From the NCBI GenBank assembly GCA_049941595.1, contig JBNFNA010000002.1, positions 124,001 through 188,000 of the forward strand: 64,000 nucleotides of DNA. Reading direction: 5' to 3'. The notes beneath the pieces are model-generated. The model searched no databases, had not been told where the DNA came from, and saw nothing but the letters and a program-made list of their open reading frames with translations. Positions within the stretch are counted from its first letter, which is position 1. Every line of letters starts with the position of its first letter. This stretch comes from Pasteurella sp049941595. GTDB lineage: Bacteria > Pseudomonadota > Gammaproteobacteria > Enterobacterales > Pasteurellaceae. The position numbers were made by a program, and so were the translations under genes. This document shows, one piece after another, positions 8,558-17,305 of this stretch.

Positions 8558-9157
8558 ATGCAACAACCAGTAAAACGTAGCCTCAAGGAACGACGCCAAC
8601 AAGTTCTTACTGTACTTACTCATATGCTCCATTCCGAACGAGGAATGGAACGTATGACAACCGCACGTATTGCCGAAGAAGTCGGGGTATCAGAAGCAGC
8701 ACTTTATCGCTATTACCCAAGCAAAACTAAAATGTTTGAGGCGCTTATTGATAACCTTGAGAATCATCTTTTCACTCGCATCACTCAAGTTGTCAAAAAT
8801 GAAACCAACACGCAAGCGCGTGTGCATAACATTATGCAGATGATTTTAGATTTTGCTCGTAAAAATCCTGGGTTAACAAGGATTTTGACAGGTCACGCAT
8901 TAATGTTTGAAGAAGTCCAATTGCAAGCACGTGTCGCACAGTTCTTCGATCGCTTAGAATTACAATTTGTGAACATTTTACAAATGCGTAAACTGCGAGA
9001 AGGGCGTGGTTTTGCTTATGATGAACGTATCCTCGCCTCTCACCTTGTAAACGTCTGCGAAGGACAATTTATGCGTTATGTACGCTCGAATTTCCGTCAC
9101 GCACCAAACCAAGGGTTCGAGCAACAATGGCGCTTGTTAGAAACCTTATTTGCATAA
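8558..9157 (+). CDS. slmA: Nucleoid occlusion factor SlmA (TetR family)
   Basis: This 199-aa DNA-binding protein blocks FtsZ ring assembly over the nucleoid. The N-terminal TetR helix-turn-helix is clear (TARIAEEVGVSEAALYRYYPSKTKMFEALI, about residues 28-57). The gene begins 3 nt after dut, consistent with translational coupling. Length and C-terminus (LLETLFA) match the family. Confidence 0.96.
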   Translation: MQQPVKRSLKERRQQVLTVLTHMLHSERGMERMTTARIAEEVGVSEAALYRYYPSKTKMFEALIDNLENHLFTRITQVVKNETNTQARVHNIMQMILDFARKNPGLTRILTGHALMFEEVQLQARVAQFFDRLELQFVNILQMRKLREGRGFAYDERILASHLVNVCEGQFMRYVRSNFRHAPNQGFEQQWRLLETLFA

Positions 9158-9178
9158 TTAGTCAATTTAGGTGAAAAT

Positions 9179-9397
9179 ATGCTCATTCCTTGGCAAGAAT
9201 TGGAAAGTGAAACCTTAGATAACATCATAGAAAGTTTTATCCTGCGTGAAGGAACGGATTATGGATTAGAAGAGCTTTCCTTAGAACAAAAAAAACAAAA
9301 CTTACGATTAAAAATACAACAAGGAAGCGCCGTGATAGTTTGGTCAGAACTACACGAGTCTATCGATATAAAAGACAAAACGGATTTTTTAAAATAA
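9179..9397 (+). CDS. yheU: YheU/UPF0270-family small protein
   Basis: The 72-aa protein starts MLIPWQELESETLDNIIESFILREGTDYG, the hallmark of the UPF0270 (YheU) family, whose function is unknown. It is acidic, soluble and has no signal peptide. It lies 21 nt after slmA and upstream of crp; E. coli yheU is also near crp, so the context is conserved. Confidence 0.88.
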   Translation: MLIPWQELESETLDNIIESFILREGTDYGLEELSLEQKKQNLRLKIQQGSAVIVWSELHESIDIKDKTDFLK

Positions 9398-9436
9398 TTT
9401 CTACTTTGTCGGAAAATTTAATTATGGAGGTCTTCC

Positions 9437-10078
9437 ATGCAAGAACAAATGCAATCAACACTCTCAATGGATCCTACGTTGGAGTGGTTTTTATCTCATT
9501 GCCACATTCACAAATACCCGTCAAAAAGCACATTAATTCACGCGGGAGAAAAAGCGGAAACACTGTATTATCTAATTAAAGGATCAGTGGCTGTTTTAGT
9601 GAAAGATGAAGACGGCAAAGAAATGATTTTAACCTATCTAAGCCAAGGGGATTTTTTTGGAGAAGCAGGTCTTTTCGACGAAGGTCAATTGCGTTCTGCG
9701 TGGATTAAAGCTAAAAGCCCTTGTGAGATTGCTGAAATTTCATATAAAAAATTCCGTCAGCTTATCCAAGTAAACCCTGAAATTTTAATGCACTTGTCGG
9801 CACAATTAGCACGTCGCTTGCAAAATACATCAAGACAAGTGAGCAACTTAGCGTTCTTAGATGTCACAGGACGCATTGCACAAACGTTATTAAATCTAGC
9901 CAAAATGCCTGAAGCGATGACACATCCAGATGGAATGCAAATTAAAATTACACGCCAAGAAATTGGACAAATGGTGGGGTGCTCACGTGAAACCGTAGGG
10001 CGAATTCTCAAAATGCTAGAAGATCAACATTTGATTTCTGCACACGGCAAAACCATTGTTGTTTATGGCACAAGATAA
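9437..10078 (+). CDS. crp: Cyclic AMP receptor protein
   Basis: CRP is the global cAMP-dependent regulator; in Haemophilus it also controls competence. The 213-aa sequence has the cyclic-nucleotide fold (FLSHCHIHKYPSKSTLIHAGEKAETLYYLIKG region) with the cAMP-pocket stretch FFGEAGLF..RSAWIKA, and a C-terminal helix-turn-helix ITRQEIGQMVGCSRETVGRILKML identical in type to E. coli. The ATG at 9437 follows TATGGAGGT at good spacing. A USS-containing terminator follows. Confidence 0.98.
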   Translation: MQEQMQSTLSMDPTLEWFLSHCHIHKYPSKSTLIHAGEKAETLYYLIKGSVAVLVKDEDGKEMILTYLSQGDFFGEAGLFDEGQLRSAWIKAKSPCEIAEISYKKFRQLIQVNPEILMHLSAQLARRLQNTSRQVSNLAFLDVTGRIAQTLLNLAKMPEAMTHPDGMQIKITRQEIGQMVGCSRETVGRILKMLEDQHLISAHGKTIVVYGTR

Positions 10079-10099
10079 TTCTCTTTAATATCAATAAAG

Positions 10100-10126
10100 T
10101 GCGGTCAATTTTGATCGCATTTTTTT
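10100..10126 (+). terminator. crp terminator built on an uptake signal
   Basis: TGCGGTCAA and TTGATCGCA form a 9-bp stem with one mismatch and a 2-nt gap, followed by TTTTTTT. The left arm is part of an AAAGTGCGGT uptake signal. Confidence 0.7.
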
Positions 10127-10214
10127 ATCTCAAAATTAATACTTAATTATCATTCTTATTTTTATTTGAAAGTGATAAGCTAGAACAAAATTGAATAATC
10201 TTAAGGAGTAAACT

Positions 10215-10970
10215 ATGAGTAAAGAAGAAGTTGGACACAATTTTCTCGCTCGTTTAGGGAAAACCCGTTTGCGTCCAGGTGGTAAAAGAGCCACTGATTG
10301 GCTTATCGCAAATGGTGATTTTAGCTCAGATAAAAAAGTGCTTGAGGTTGCCTGTAATATGGGAACAACCGCCATTGGTTTAGCAAAACAATATGGCTGC
10401 CATATTGAAGGTGTTGATTTAGATGAACACGCACTGGAAAAAGCAAAAGAGAATATCGTCAATGAAGGGCTACAAGACCTCATTCACGTACAACGTGCAA
10501 ATGCAATGAAATTGCCATTTCCTGACAGCAGTTTTGATATTGTGGTGAATGAAGCAATGTTGACAATGTTGCCAATTGAAGCTAAGAAAAAAGCCATTGC
10601 AGAATATTTACGTGTGCTAAAACCAAATGGTTTCTTGCTCACGCACGATGTGATGTTAGTGGGTGAAAATCATCAGCAAATTTTAGAAAATATGCGTGAT
10701 GCCATTAATGTGACTGTCACACCACTCACAAAAGAAGGCTGGAAAACCCTATTTAGTGAATGTGGTTTCCGCAATGTGGATACGTATTCAGGTGAAATGA
10801 CCTTACTTTCTCCAAAAGGGTTGATTTACGATGAAGGGTTTCTTGGCACATTCAAAATCATTAAAAATGCATTGAAGTCAGAAAATCGCGAACAGTTTAA
10901 AAAAATGTTCAAAACATTTAATGATCCAAAAGATAAATTGAATTTTATTGCGGTATGTAGCCAGAAATAA
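10215..10970 (+). CDS. Class I SAM-dependent methyltransferase (UbiE-like)
   Basis: The 251-aa protein has a Rossmann methyltransferase core: motif I KVLEVACNMGTTAIGLAK (about 47-64), motif II acidic GVDLD (about 74-78), and FPDSSFDIVVNEAMLTMLP as motif IV. The rest is family-typical for Methyltransf_11. A similar protein exists in H. influenzae, but I know of no proven substrate. An AAGGAG site precedes the ATG. It converges with recF; the two stops lie 2 nt apart with no hairpin between them. Possible substrates (quinone, lipid or small molecule) cannot be told apart. Confidence 0.8.
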   Translation: MSKEEVGHNFLARLGKTRLRPGGKRATDWLIANGDFSSDKKVLEVACNMGTTAIGLAKQYGCHIEGVDLDEHALEKAKENIVNEGLQDLIHVQRANAMKLPFPDSSFDIVVNEAMLTMLPIEAKKKAIAEYLRVLKPNGFLLTHDVMLVGENHQQILENMRDAINVTVTPLTKEGWKTLFSECGFRNVDTYSGEMTLLSPKGLIYDEGFLGTFKIIKNALKSENREQFKKMFKTFNDPKDKLNFIAVCSQK

Positions 10971-10972
10971 GA

Positions 10973-12049
10973 TCAAAGTGCAGAAATGCAACCATTCTCC
11001 ACCCGAAAAGTGCGGTGTTTTTCTGGCTGCATTTGTTTTAATTGTGATTCGGTAATTGCGCTCACAAACACCTGTGAACCACTTTGTTTCAAACGCTCTG
11101 CTAAAAGTGCACGTTTATGTTCATCAAGCTCTGAAGCAAAATCATCAATCAAGAATAAACAATGACGTTGTTTTTGCTTCATTAAGTGCTCCCCTTGCGC
11201 CAAACGCAAAGCACACATCAATAATTTTAATTGCCCACGAGAAAGCACATCTTCCACAGGCAACCCATTGGCTTTGAAACGAAAATCTGCTTTTTGTGGG
11301 CCTGAAACTGTATAGCCAATAGTACGATCCCGTTCAAAATTAGCCGCTAACAACTCGGCGTAATCACGTTCTTTCTCCCAACCTTGGTGGAAACTCACCC
11401 CAATTTCTAATTCAGGTAAGAACAATCGGCAAGTTTGTTCAATTTCAGGACGCAGTGCTTCCGCATATTCTTTTCGCCATTCACTCACTTGTTGCGCTAA
11501 TTTAACTAATTCACGATCCCAAATTTCAAGCTCAGAATAACGAGTAGCTTGTTGCAACGCTGCGTTTCGCTGTTTTAAAAGACGATTTAAGTTTACCCAC
11601 GCCAAATGAAAATGATTGTGATGATGAAACAATCCCCAATCTAAAAATGCTCGACGATAGCTTGGTCCGCCATTCAATAAAGTTAAGCCTTCTGGCGTAA
11701 TCAACTGCATTGGTAACAAATGAGCAAGATCGGAAATTTTATTACCGTCCTCACCATTGATTTTGACGACAGAATTGCCTTGACGTAACTTTTTCAATCC
11801 AACAGACCATTGGTGGTTTTGCTCTTGAATTTTAGCGTGTAGGATAAAATGAGGTTGCTCGTAAGAAATTACGCGATTACTGACCGCACTTTTGAAAGAT
11901 CGACCGTGACCAAGATAGAAAAGCGCTTCAAGTAGACTTGTTTTACCGCTACCGTTATTGCCCACTAAAAAGTTAAAGCCGTGATCAAATTCAAGATCCA
12001 CGGCTGTTAAATTACGAAAATTCTCAATCAGTAAGCGAGAAATTGCCAT
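10973..12049 (-). CDS. recF: DNA replication and repair protein RecF
   Basis: RecF is an SMC-like ATPase that loads RecA at gaps through the RecFOR pathway. The 358-aa sequence has a Walker A (VGNNGSGKTSLL, residues 29-40), the ABC-type signature LSRGQLKLLMCALRLAQ and a Walker B FLIDDFASELDEHKR near the C-terminus. It lies 17 nt after dnaN in the conserved dnaA-dnaN-recF order. gyrB, often the next gene, is absent here. Confidence 0.97.
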   Translation of the reverse strand: MAISRLLIENFRNLTAVDLEFDHGFNFLVGNNGSGKTSLLEALFYLGHGRSFKSAVSNRVISYEQPHFILHAKIQEQNHQWSVGLKKLRQGNSVVKINGEDGNKISDLAHLLPMQLITPEGLTLLNGGPSYRRAFLDWGLFHHHNHFHLAWVNLNRLLKQRNAALQQATRYSELEIWDRELVKLAQQVSEWRKEYAEALRPEIEQTCRLFLPELEIGVSFHQGWEKERDYAELLAANFERDRTIGYTVSGPQKADFRFKANGLPVEDVLSRGQLKLLMCALRLAQGEHLMKQKQRHCLFLIDDFASELDEHKRALLAERLKQSGSQVFVSAITESQLKQMQPEKHRTFRVENGCISAL

Positions 12050-12066
12050 ACACGCAAAAAATCAAA

Positions 12067-13167
12067 TTATAAACGCATTGGCATAATGACATATTCTGCA
12101 CTTGCATCTTCACAGTCTTCAATTAAGCAACTTGAAGAAGCATCAGTCAAACGCATACGCACACGTTGACATTTTAACGCATTTAATACATCTAAAATGT
12201 AGCTCACGTTAAAGCCCACTTCCATTTCTTCGCCAGTGTAAGAAACATCAATAATTTCTTCCGCGACTTCTTGTTCTGGGTTGGTTGCGGTGATTTTTAA
12301 CTGATTTTCGCTTAATTGTAAGCGAACACTACGGAAACGTTCATTAGATAAAATCGCTGCACGCACAAAGGCTTGTTTTAACACATCCCAATCCGCCTCT
12401 AAAATACGGGTCGCATTGCGAGGTAACACACGACGATAATCAGGGAAACGACCGTCAATCAATTTTGAAGTGAAAATAATATTGCCCAGTTCAATACGCA
12501 AATTATTGGTACCAATTTGTAAACGTGCCGGTACATCTGTATTTTCTAGCAAACGAGCTAATTCCAATACGCCTTTGCGTGGCAAAATCACAGAGTGAGT
12601 TTGTAAATCTTGCTCTAATGCAATGGTGCAAACTGCTAAACGGTGACCGTCAGTCGCCACAGTACGCAATAAATTGCCTTCTGTTTCAAACTTCATCCCA
12701 TTTAAGAAATAACGCGCATCTTGGTTTGCCATTGAAAATTGGGTGGCCTCAATCAAACGGCGTAATGTGCTTTGTTCAATCGTAAAATCCACTTCTGACT
12801 GCCAATCCGTTAAGTTTGGGTACTCTTCTGCTGGCAATGTAGATAAGTTAAATTTACTGCGACCCGATTTCACAATCGCGCGATCTTCTTCGAAACTTAC
12901 CGAAATCTCGGCATTTTCCGGCAAACTGCGGCAAATATCTAAAAACTTTTTCGCAGGAATAGTGAAATTGCCTTGCACGTCCGTACTTAATAAAGTGCTT
13001 TGAGTTGAAAGCTCAACTTCTAAATCCGTGCCAGTAATGACTAAACGATCGCCATTAATTTGTAATAACACATTATTGAGCACAGGGATATTTGGACGGC
13101 TACTTAACACCCCGCACACTTGTTGCAATGGCTTTAATAAATTTTCTCTTGAAACAATAAACTGCAT
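12067..13167 (-). CDS. dnaN: DNA polymerase III beta subunit (sliding clamp)
   Basis: The 366-aa clamp encircles DNA and holds the replicative polymerase. The start MQFIVSRENLLKPLQQVCGVL and the C-terminal EYVIMPMRL are those of the family; the three-domain length is normal. It begins 13 nt after dnaA, so it is probably in the same transcript, with recF downstream. Confidence 0.98.
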   Translation of the reverse strand: MQFIVSRENLLKPLQQVCGVLSSRPNIPVLNNVLLQINGDRLVITGTDLEVELSTQSTLLSTDVQGNFTIPAKKFLDICRSLPENAEISVSFEEDRAIVKSGRSKFNLSTLPAEEYPNLTDWQSEVDFTIEQSTLRRLIEATQFSMANQDARYFLNGMKFETEGNLLRTVATDGHRLAVCTIALEQDLQTHSVILPRKGVLELARLLENTDVPARLQIGTNNLRIELGNIIFTSKLIDGRFPDYRRVLPRNATRILEADWDVLKQAFVRAAILSNERFRSVRLQLSENQLKITATNPEQEVAEEIIDVSYTGEEMEVGFNVSYILDVLNALKCQRVRMRLTDASSSCLIEDCEDASAEYVIMPMRL

Positions 13168-13180
13168 ATTTTTCCCCTTT

Positions 13181-14539
13181 TTACACAGATAGTGTACGGA
13201 TTAAATTTGACCAATCCTCTTCCAAAGAATGCTCTTGCTCTCGGAGTTCCGCAATTTTACGACAAGCGTGCAATACTGTCGTATGATCTTTGTCACCAAA
13301 ACTTTTACCAATTTCAGGCAAACTGCGGTTAGTTAATTCTTTTGATAGTGCCATTGCAAGCTGTCTTGGTCGTGCAATTGAACGTGAACGACTTTTTCCT
13401 TTTAAATCAGATACTTTAATGCGGTAATATTCTGCGACAGTTTTCTGAATATTTTCAACGGTGATCAATTTGTCTTGTAGCGCTAACATATCTTTTAAAG
13501 TTTCACGTACAAAATCAATAGTAATTGGTGCTCCCATAAATTCAGCATTCGCCCCCACTCGGTTTAATGCACCTTCTAAGTCACGCACGTTGGTACGTAA
13601 TTTTTGACCGATAAAAAATGCCACTTCTTCAGGCAAATAAATATTTTTCTCTTCTGCTTTCTTCAATAAAATGGCAACACGGGTTTCAAGTTCAGGTGGC
13701 TCAATTGCTGTTGTTAATCCCCAACCGAAACGTGATTTTAAACGTTCTTCTAATTTCTCAATTTCTTTTGGATAGCGATCCGATGTCAAAATAATTTGAC
13801 GACCTGCATCAAATAAATTATTGAAAATGTGGAAGAATTCTTCTTGTGTCTTCTCTTTTTCTGCGAAGAATTGAATATCATCCACCAACAACGCATCTAA
13901 AGAGCGGTAGAATTTTTTAAATTCATCCATCTTATTGTCACGGATCGCATTGATAAGCTGCTGGATAAAGTTATTTGCGTGAATATAAAGCACTCTTGCA
14001 TTCGGCTTATTGGCTAAGATCCCATTACCGATCGCGTGCAATAAGTGCGTTTTACCTAAACCTGTGCCACCATAAAGAAAAAGTGGGTTTGAACTCGTTT
14101 CCCCTGGATTATCCGCCACTTTTTGCGCCACTGCACGGGCTAACTGGTTTGATTTACCCTCCACAAAGTTTTCAAACACGTGTTTGGGGTTCAAATAAGA
14201 ACGCACCACCATTTGTGGCTTACTTTCTGCTTTATTATCTGCTGTTGCTTGATTATTACTTTGTTGAACAGGTTTTTCTTCAGGTTTCACCCCTACTTTA
14301 ACCTGAACGACTAAATCGCTATTACCACTCAGTTCTTGTGCAACTTTGGTCAATTGTGCAAGATAGCTTTCATCTACTTTTTGTTTAATGAAAACGTTAG
14401 ATGCATATAAAACAATGCTATTTGGGGTACTAAAATCGGCCTGCAAAGGGCGTAACCACGTACTAAAATCCGTTAGTGAAATTTGGTCTTGAAGCTGTAA
14501 AAGGCATTGCTGCCAAAGAGAAGACAGGTCTGGTTTCAT
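13181..14539 (-). CDS. dnaA: Chromosomal replication initiator DnaA
   Basis: DnaA binds origin boxes and opens DNA with ATP. The 452-aa protein shows the N-terminal DnaB-interaction domain, a low-complexity linker near 90-110 (rich in Gln, Asn and Lys), the AAA+ Walker A GGTGLGKTH at 157-165, Walker B LLVDDIQFF, and the C-terminal DNA-binding signature GDKDHTTVLHACRKI. It is first in the dnaA-dnaN-recF operon and divergent from rpmH. Confidence 0.98.
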   Translation of the reverse strand: MKPDLSSLWQQCLLQLQDQISLTDFSTWLRPLQADFSTPNSIVLYASNVFIKQKVDESYLAQLTKVAQELSGNSDLVVQVKVGVKPEEKPVQQSNNQATADNKAESKPQMVVRSYLNPKHVFENFVEGKSNQLARAVAQKVADNPGETSSNPLFLYGGTGLGKTHLLHAIGNGILANKPNARVLYIHANNFIQQLINAIRDNKMDEFKKFYRSLDALLVDDIQFFAEKEKTQEEFFHIFNNLFDAGRQIILTSDRYPKEIEKLEERLKSRFGWGLTTAIEPPELETRVAILLKKAEEKNIYLPEEVAFFIGQKLRTNVRDLEGALNRVGANAEFMGAPITIDFVRETLKDMLALQDKLITVENIQKTVAEYYRIKVSDLKGKSRSRSIARPRQLAMALSKELTNRSLPEIGKSFGDKDHTTVLHACRKIAELREQEHSLEEDWSNLIRTLSV

Positions 14540-14862
14540 ATTCTATTATCGTTATAGTTAAATTATTAGAAGAAATTCCGCCAAATGCGCGGTCTTAAGA
14601 AAGTCAATTCTACAATAAACTCGGTGAAAGATCTTCACAAAAGGATCAAAAAAAACGAAAAAGGTTGCTTGAGATTTTTGGCAAAAAACGTATAATCCGA
14701 ACCGCACTTTTGCTTTTTATTAGGAAAACTGAGATTAATTTACTCATTTTGCCTATTCTAATTTGACGAACGCTGAATTTATTATTACAATTCCGTTCCT
14801 CATTTTATTAATCCTTGTTTTCAAGATTACTGAACAATTTTTGATTTAGGTAAATTATAGTT
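14540..14862. other. dnaA-rpmH intergenic region, no visible origin
   Basis: This 323-bp gap separates divergent dnaA and rpmH. I looked for clusters of TTATCCACA or its complement and found none, nor an AT-rich 13-mer array. What is visible is an ACCGCACTTTT uptake signal at 14701-14711, the rpmH promoter (14669-14696) and a long rpmH leader. The chromosomal origin is therefore probably elsewhere. Confidence 0.55.
14669..14696 (+). promoter_or_regulatory. Promoter of rpmH-rnpA
   Basis: TTGAGA (-35), a 16-bp spacer and a perfect TATAAT (-10, 14691-14696) stand 166 nt upstream of the rpmH ATG. Consensus quality suits a ribosomal-protein gene. Confidence 0.7.
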
Positions 14863-14997
14863 ATGAAACGTACATTTCAACCATCAGTGTTAAAACGTAG
14901 CCGCACTCACGGTTTCCGTGCTCGTATGGCAACTAAAAACGGCCGCCAAGTTTTAGCTCGTCGTCGCGCTAAAGGTCGTAAATCTTTATCAGCATAA
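14863..14997 (+). CDS. rpmH: 50S ribosomal protein L34
   Basis: The 44-aa, Arg/Lys-rich L34 (starts [20 protein letters not shown], ends GRKSLSA) is a component of the large subunit. It is the first gene of the rpmH-rnpA-yidD-yidC-mnmE row; rnpA starts 15 nt later. Confidence 0.98.
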
Positions 14998-15012
14998 TCC
15001 CAACCTTTAGGT

Positions 15013-15381
15013 GTGGTTAAACTGAATTTTTCTAGGGAGTTACGTTTGTTAACTCCCATTCATTTTAAATACGTCTTCGAACAGCCGTCTCGTGCTAGTA
15101 CGCCTGAAATTACCATTCTCGCTCGTCCAAACCAATTAGACCATCCTCGCTTAGGTTTAACTGTTGCTAAAAAACATCTGAAAAGAGCTCACGATCGTAA
15201 TCGGATCAAACGTTTATGCCGTGAAAGTTTTCGTTTAGCACAACATAAACTGCCGCATTATGATTTTGTCATTGTTGCAAAGCACGGGATTGGTAAATTA
15301 GATAATAGCACCTTAACTCAAACCCTAGATAAACTATGGCAAAGACACATTCGTTTGGCTCAAAAATCCTTATCGGGCTAA
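15013..15381 (+). CDS. rnpA: Ribonuclease P protein component
   Basis: RnpA is the basic protein subunit of RNase P, which matures tRNA 5' ends. The 122-aa sequence contains the family RNR signature in KKHLKRAHDRNRIKRLCRESFR (about residues 56-77). It starts with GTG at 15013, as is common for this weakly translated gene. Its 3' end overlaps yidD by 46 nt, a conserved arrangement. Confidence 0.96.
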   Translation: MVKLNFSRELRLLTPIHFKYVFEQPSRASTPEITILARPNQLDHPRLGLTVAKKHLKRAHDRNRIKRLCRESFRLAQHKLPHYDFVIVAKHGIGKLDNSTLTQTLDKLWQRHIRLAQKSLSG

Positions 15382-15596
15382 TTCGTGTCTATCAAGTAGT
15401 CATTAGTCCATTAATTGGTCCTCGCTGTCGATTTACCCCGACTTGCTCTTGCTACGGCATTGAAGCATTAAAAACTCACGGCGCAGTAAAAGGGAGTTGG
15501 CTTACATTGAAACGTATATTAAAATGTCATCCTTTAAACGAGGGTGGATACGATCCTGTTCCACCGAAGATCAATAACAAAAAAGAGAAAAAATAA
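15336..15596 (+). CDS. yidD: Membrane protein insertion efficiency factor YidD
   Basis: The 86-aa YidD helps YidC-mediated insertion of inner-membrane proteins. It shows LIRVYQVVISPLIGPRCRFTPTCS with the conserved Cys cluster (CRFTPTCSCYG) and LKRILKCHPLNEGGYDPVP. The start lies inside rnpA and its final base is the first base of yidC, so the three genes are translationally linked. Confidence 0.95.
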   Translation: MAKTHSFGSKILIGLIRVYQVVISPLIGPRCRFTPTCSCYGIEALKTHGAVKGSWLTLKRILKCHPLNEGGYDPVPPKINNKKEKK

Positions 15597-17221
15597 TGGA
15601 CTCAAGACGTAGCCTGTTAGTCATCGCACTACTCTTCATTTCTTTTCTTGTTTATCAGCAATGGCAGCTTGATTATCACACGCCAAAACCTGTTGCGACT
15701 GAACAAGTAAAAGTATCTTCTGATGTACCCGCAAGTTCTACTTCATCTACTTCGGATATTGCAACAGCTGCACAAGTACAAGGTCGCGTTATCACCTTGG
15801 AAAGTGATGTTCTACGATTAAAAGTAGACACATTAGGTGGGGATGTTATTCATTCTGAATTATTAAAACACGATGCAGAATTAGATTCTAATACACCATT
15901 TACTTTACTGACCAACAAACCAAATCACGTGTATATCGCACAAAGTGGTTTAGTGGGTAAAGATGGTATCGATACTAAAGCTGGTCGTGCAAGCTACCAA
16001 ATCGAAGGCGATGCATTCAAACTTGCAGACGGTCAAAACGAGCTTGTTGTTCCATTAGTTTTTGAAAAAGACGGCGTGACTTTCCGTAAAGTTTTTGTAT
16101 TGAAACGTAATGCTTACGATGTTGCAGTCAACTTTGAAATTGATAACCAAAGTGAAAAAGCAATCGAAGTTGAGCCTTATGGTCAATTACGTCACACCTT
16201 AGTGGAAGATACTGGCAACGTAGCAATGCCAACTTATACTGGCGGTGCTTATTCATCTTCTGAAACCAATTACAAGAAATACAGCTTCGAAGAAATGCAA
16301 AAAGCTAACCTGTCTGTTTCAACAAAAGCAGGTTGGGTAGCTGTATTACAGCACTATTTCGTTTCTGCTTGGATCCCTAACCAAGACGCTGATAACCAAC
16401 TTTATACTTTAACTGATAAAGCAAACAACCTTGCATCGATCGGTTATCGCGGACCAACAACAATGATCCCAGCGGGTGCAAAAGAAACGATCACTAGCGC
16501 ACTTTGGACAGGTCCTAAATTACAAGATCAAATGGCAACCGTAGCAAATCACTTAGATTTAACGGTTGACTATGGTTGGGCGTGGTTCATTGCAAAACCA
16601 TTGTTCTGGTTATTAACGTTCATTCAAAGTATCGTGCATAACTGGGGTCTTGCGATTATTGGCGTAACTTTAGTAGTTAAAGCAATTTTATATCCATTAA
16701 CGAAAGCACAATATACGTCTATGGCGAAAATGCGTATGTTACAGCCGAAACTTCAAGAAATGCGTGAGCGTTTCGGTGAAGATCGTCAACGTATGAGCCA
16801 AGAAATGATGAAACTTTATAAAGAAGAAAAAGTAAACCCATTAGGCGGTTGTTTACCAATTCTTCTTCAAATGCCAATTTTCATCGCATTATACTGGACA
16901 TTCTTAGAAGCGGTTGAGTTACGTCACGCACCATTCTTTGGTTGGATTCAAGACTTGTCTGCACAAGATCCATATTACATCCTACCAATCTTAATGGGTG
17001 CTTCTATGTTCTTGTTACAAAAAATGTCACCAACGCCTGTGGCTGACCCAATGCAACAAAAGATTATGAACTTTATGCCGTTAATCTTTATGGTGTTCTT
17101 CTTGTGGTTCCCATCAGGCTTGGTATTATACTGGTTAGTATCTAACTTGATTACTATCGCTCAACAGCAATTGATTTATCGTGGCTTAGAGAAAAAAGGT
17201 TTACATTCTCGCCACAAATAA
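15596..17221 (+). CDS. yidC: Membrane protein insertase YidC
   Basis: This 541-aa inner-membrane insertase works alone or with SecYEG. There is an N-terminal anchor (RRSLLVIALLFISFLVYQQW), a large periplasmic beta-sandwich domain from about residue 60 to 330, and a C-terminal five-helix core beginning near 345 with WGLAIIGVTLVVKAILYPLTKAQY and the cytoplasmic coiled-coil RMLQPKLQEMRERFGEDRQRMSQE. Length fits the Gram-negative form. A terminator follows. Confidence 0.98.
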   Translation: MDSRRSLLVIALLFISFLVYQQWQLDYHTPKPVATEQVKVSSDVPASSTSSTSDIATAAQVQGRVITLESDVLRLKVDTLGGDVIHSELLKHDAELDSNTPFTLLTNKPNHVYIAQSGLVGKDGIDTKAGRASYQIEGDAFKLADGQNELVVPLVFEKDGVTFRKVFVLKRNAYDVAVNFEIDNQSEKAIEVEPYGQLRHTLVEDTGNVAMPTYTGGAYSSSETNYKKYSFEEMQKANLSVSTKAGWVAVLQHYFVSAWIPNQDADNQLYTLTDKANNLASIGYRGPTTMIPAGAKETITSALWTGPKLQDQMATVANHLDLTVDYGWAWFIAKPLFWLLTFIQSIVHNWGLAIIGVTLVVKAILYPLTKAQYTSMAKMRMLQPKLQEMRERFGEDRQRMSQEMMKLYKEEKVNPLGGCLPILLQMPIFIALYWTFLEAVELRHAPFFGWIQDLSAQDPYYILPILMGASMFLLQKMSPTPVADPMQQKIMNFMPLIFMVFFLWFPSGLVLYWLVSNLITIAQQQLIYRGLEKKGLHSRHK

Positions 17222-17240
17222 ATCTTAATTGAATGAATAT

Positions 17241-17270
17241 AAAAGGCATCAAGTTTGGTGCCTTTTGTTT
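17241..17270 (+). terminator. Terminator after yidC
   Basis: The stem AAAAGGCA/TGCCTTTT is followed by GTTTT. An uptake signal (AAAGTGCGGTC, 17275-17285) lies just beyond it, in the mnmE leader. Confidence 0.65.
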
Positions 17271-17305
17271 TATGAAAGTGCGGTCATTTTTGAGAGAGTT
17301 TTTTT

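Noticed and set aside
10142..10163. AT-rich TTATCATTCTTATTT stretch before the methyltransferase as a Fur box
   Set aside because: Only partial hexamer matches to GATAAT and no palindrome; much weaker than the site at exbB.
14540..14862. Chromosomal origin in the dnaA-rpmH gap
   Set aside because: No TTATCCACA cluster or AT-rich repeat array is visible.
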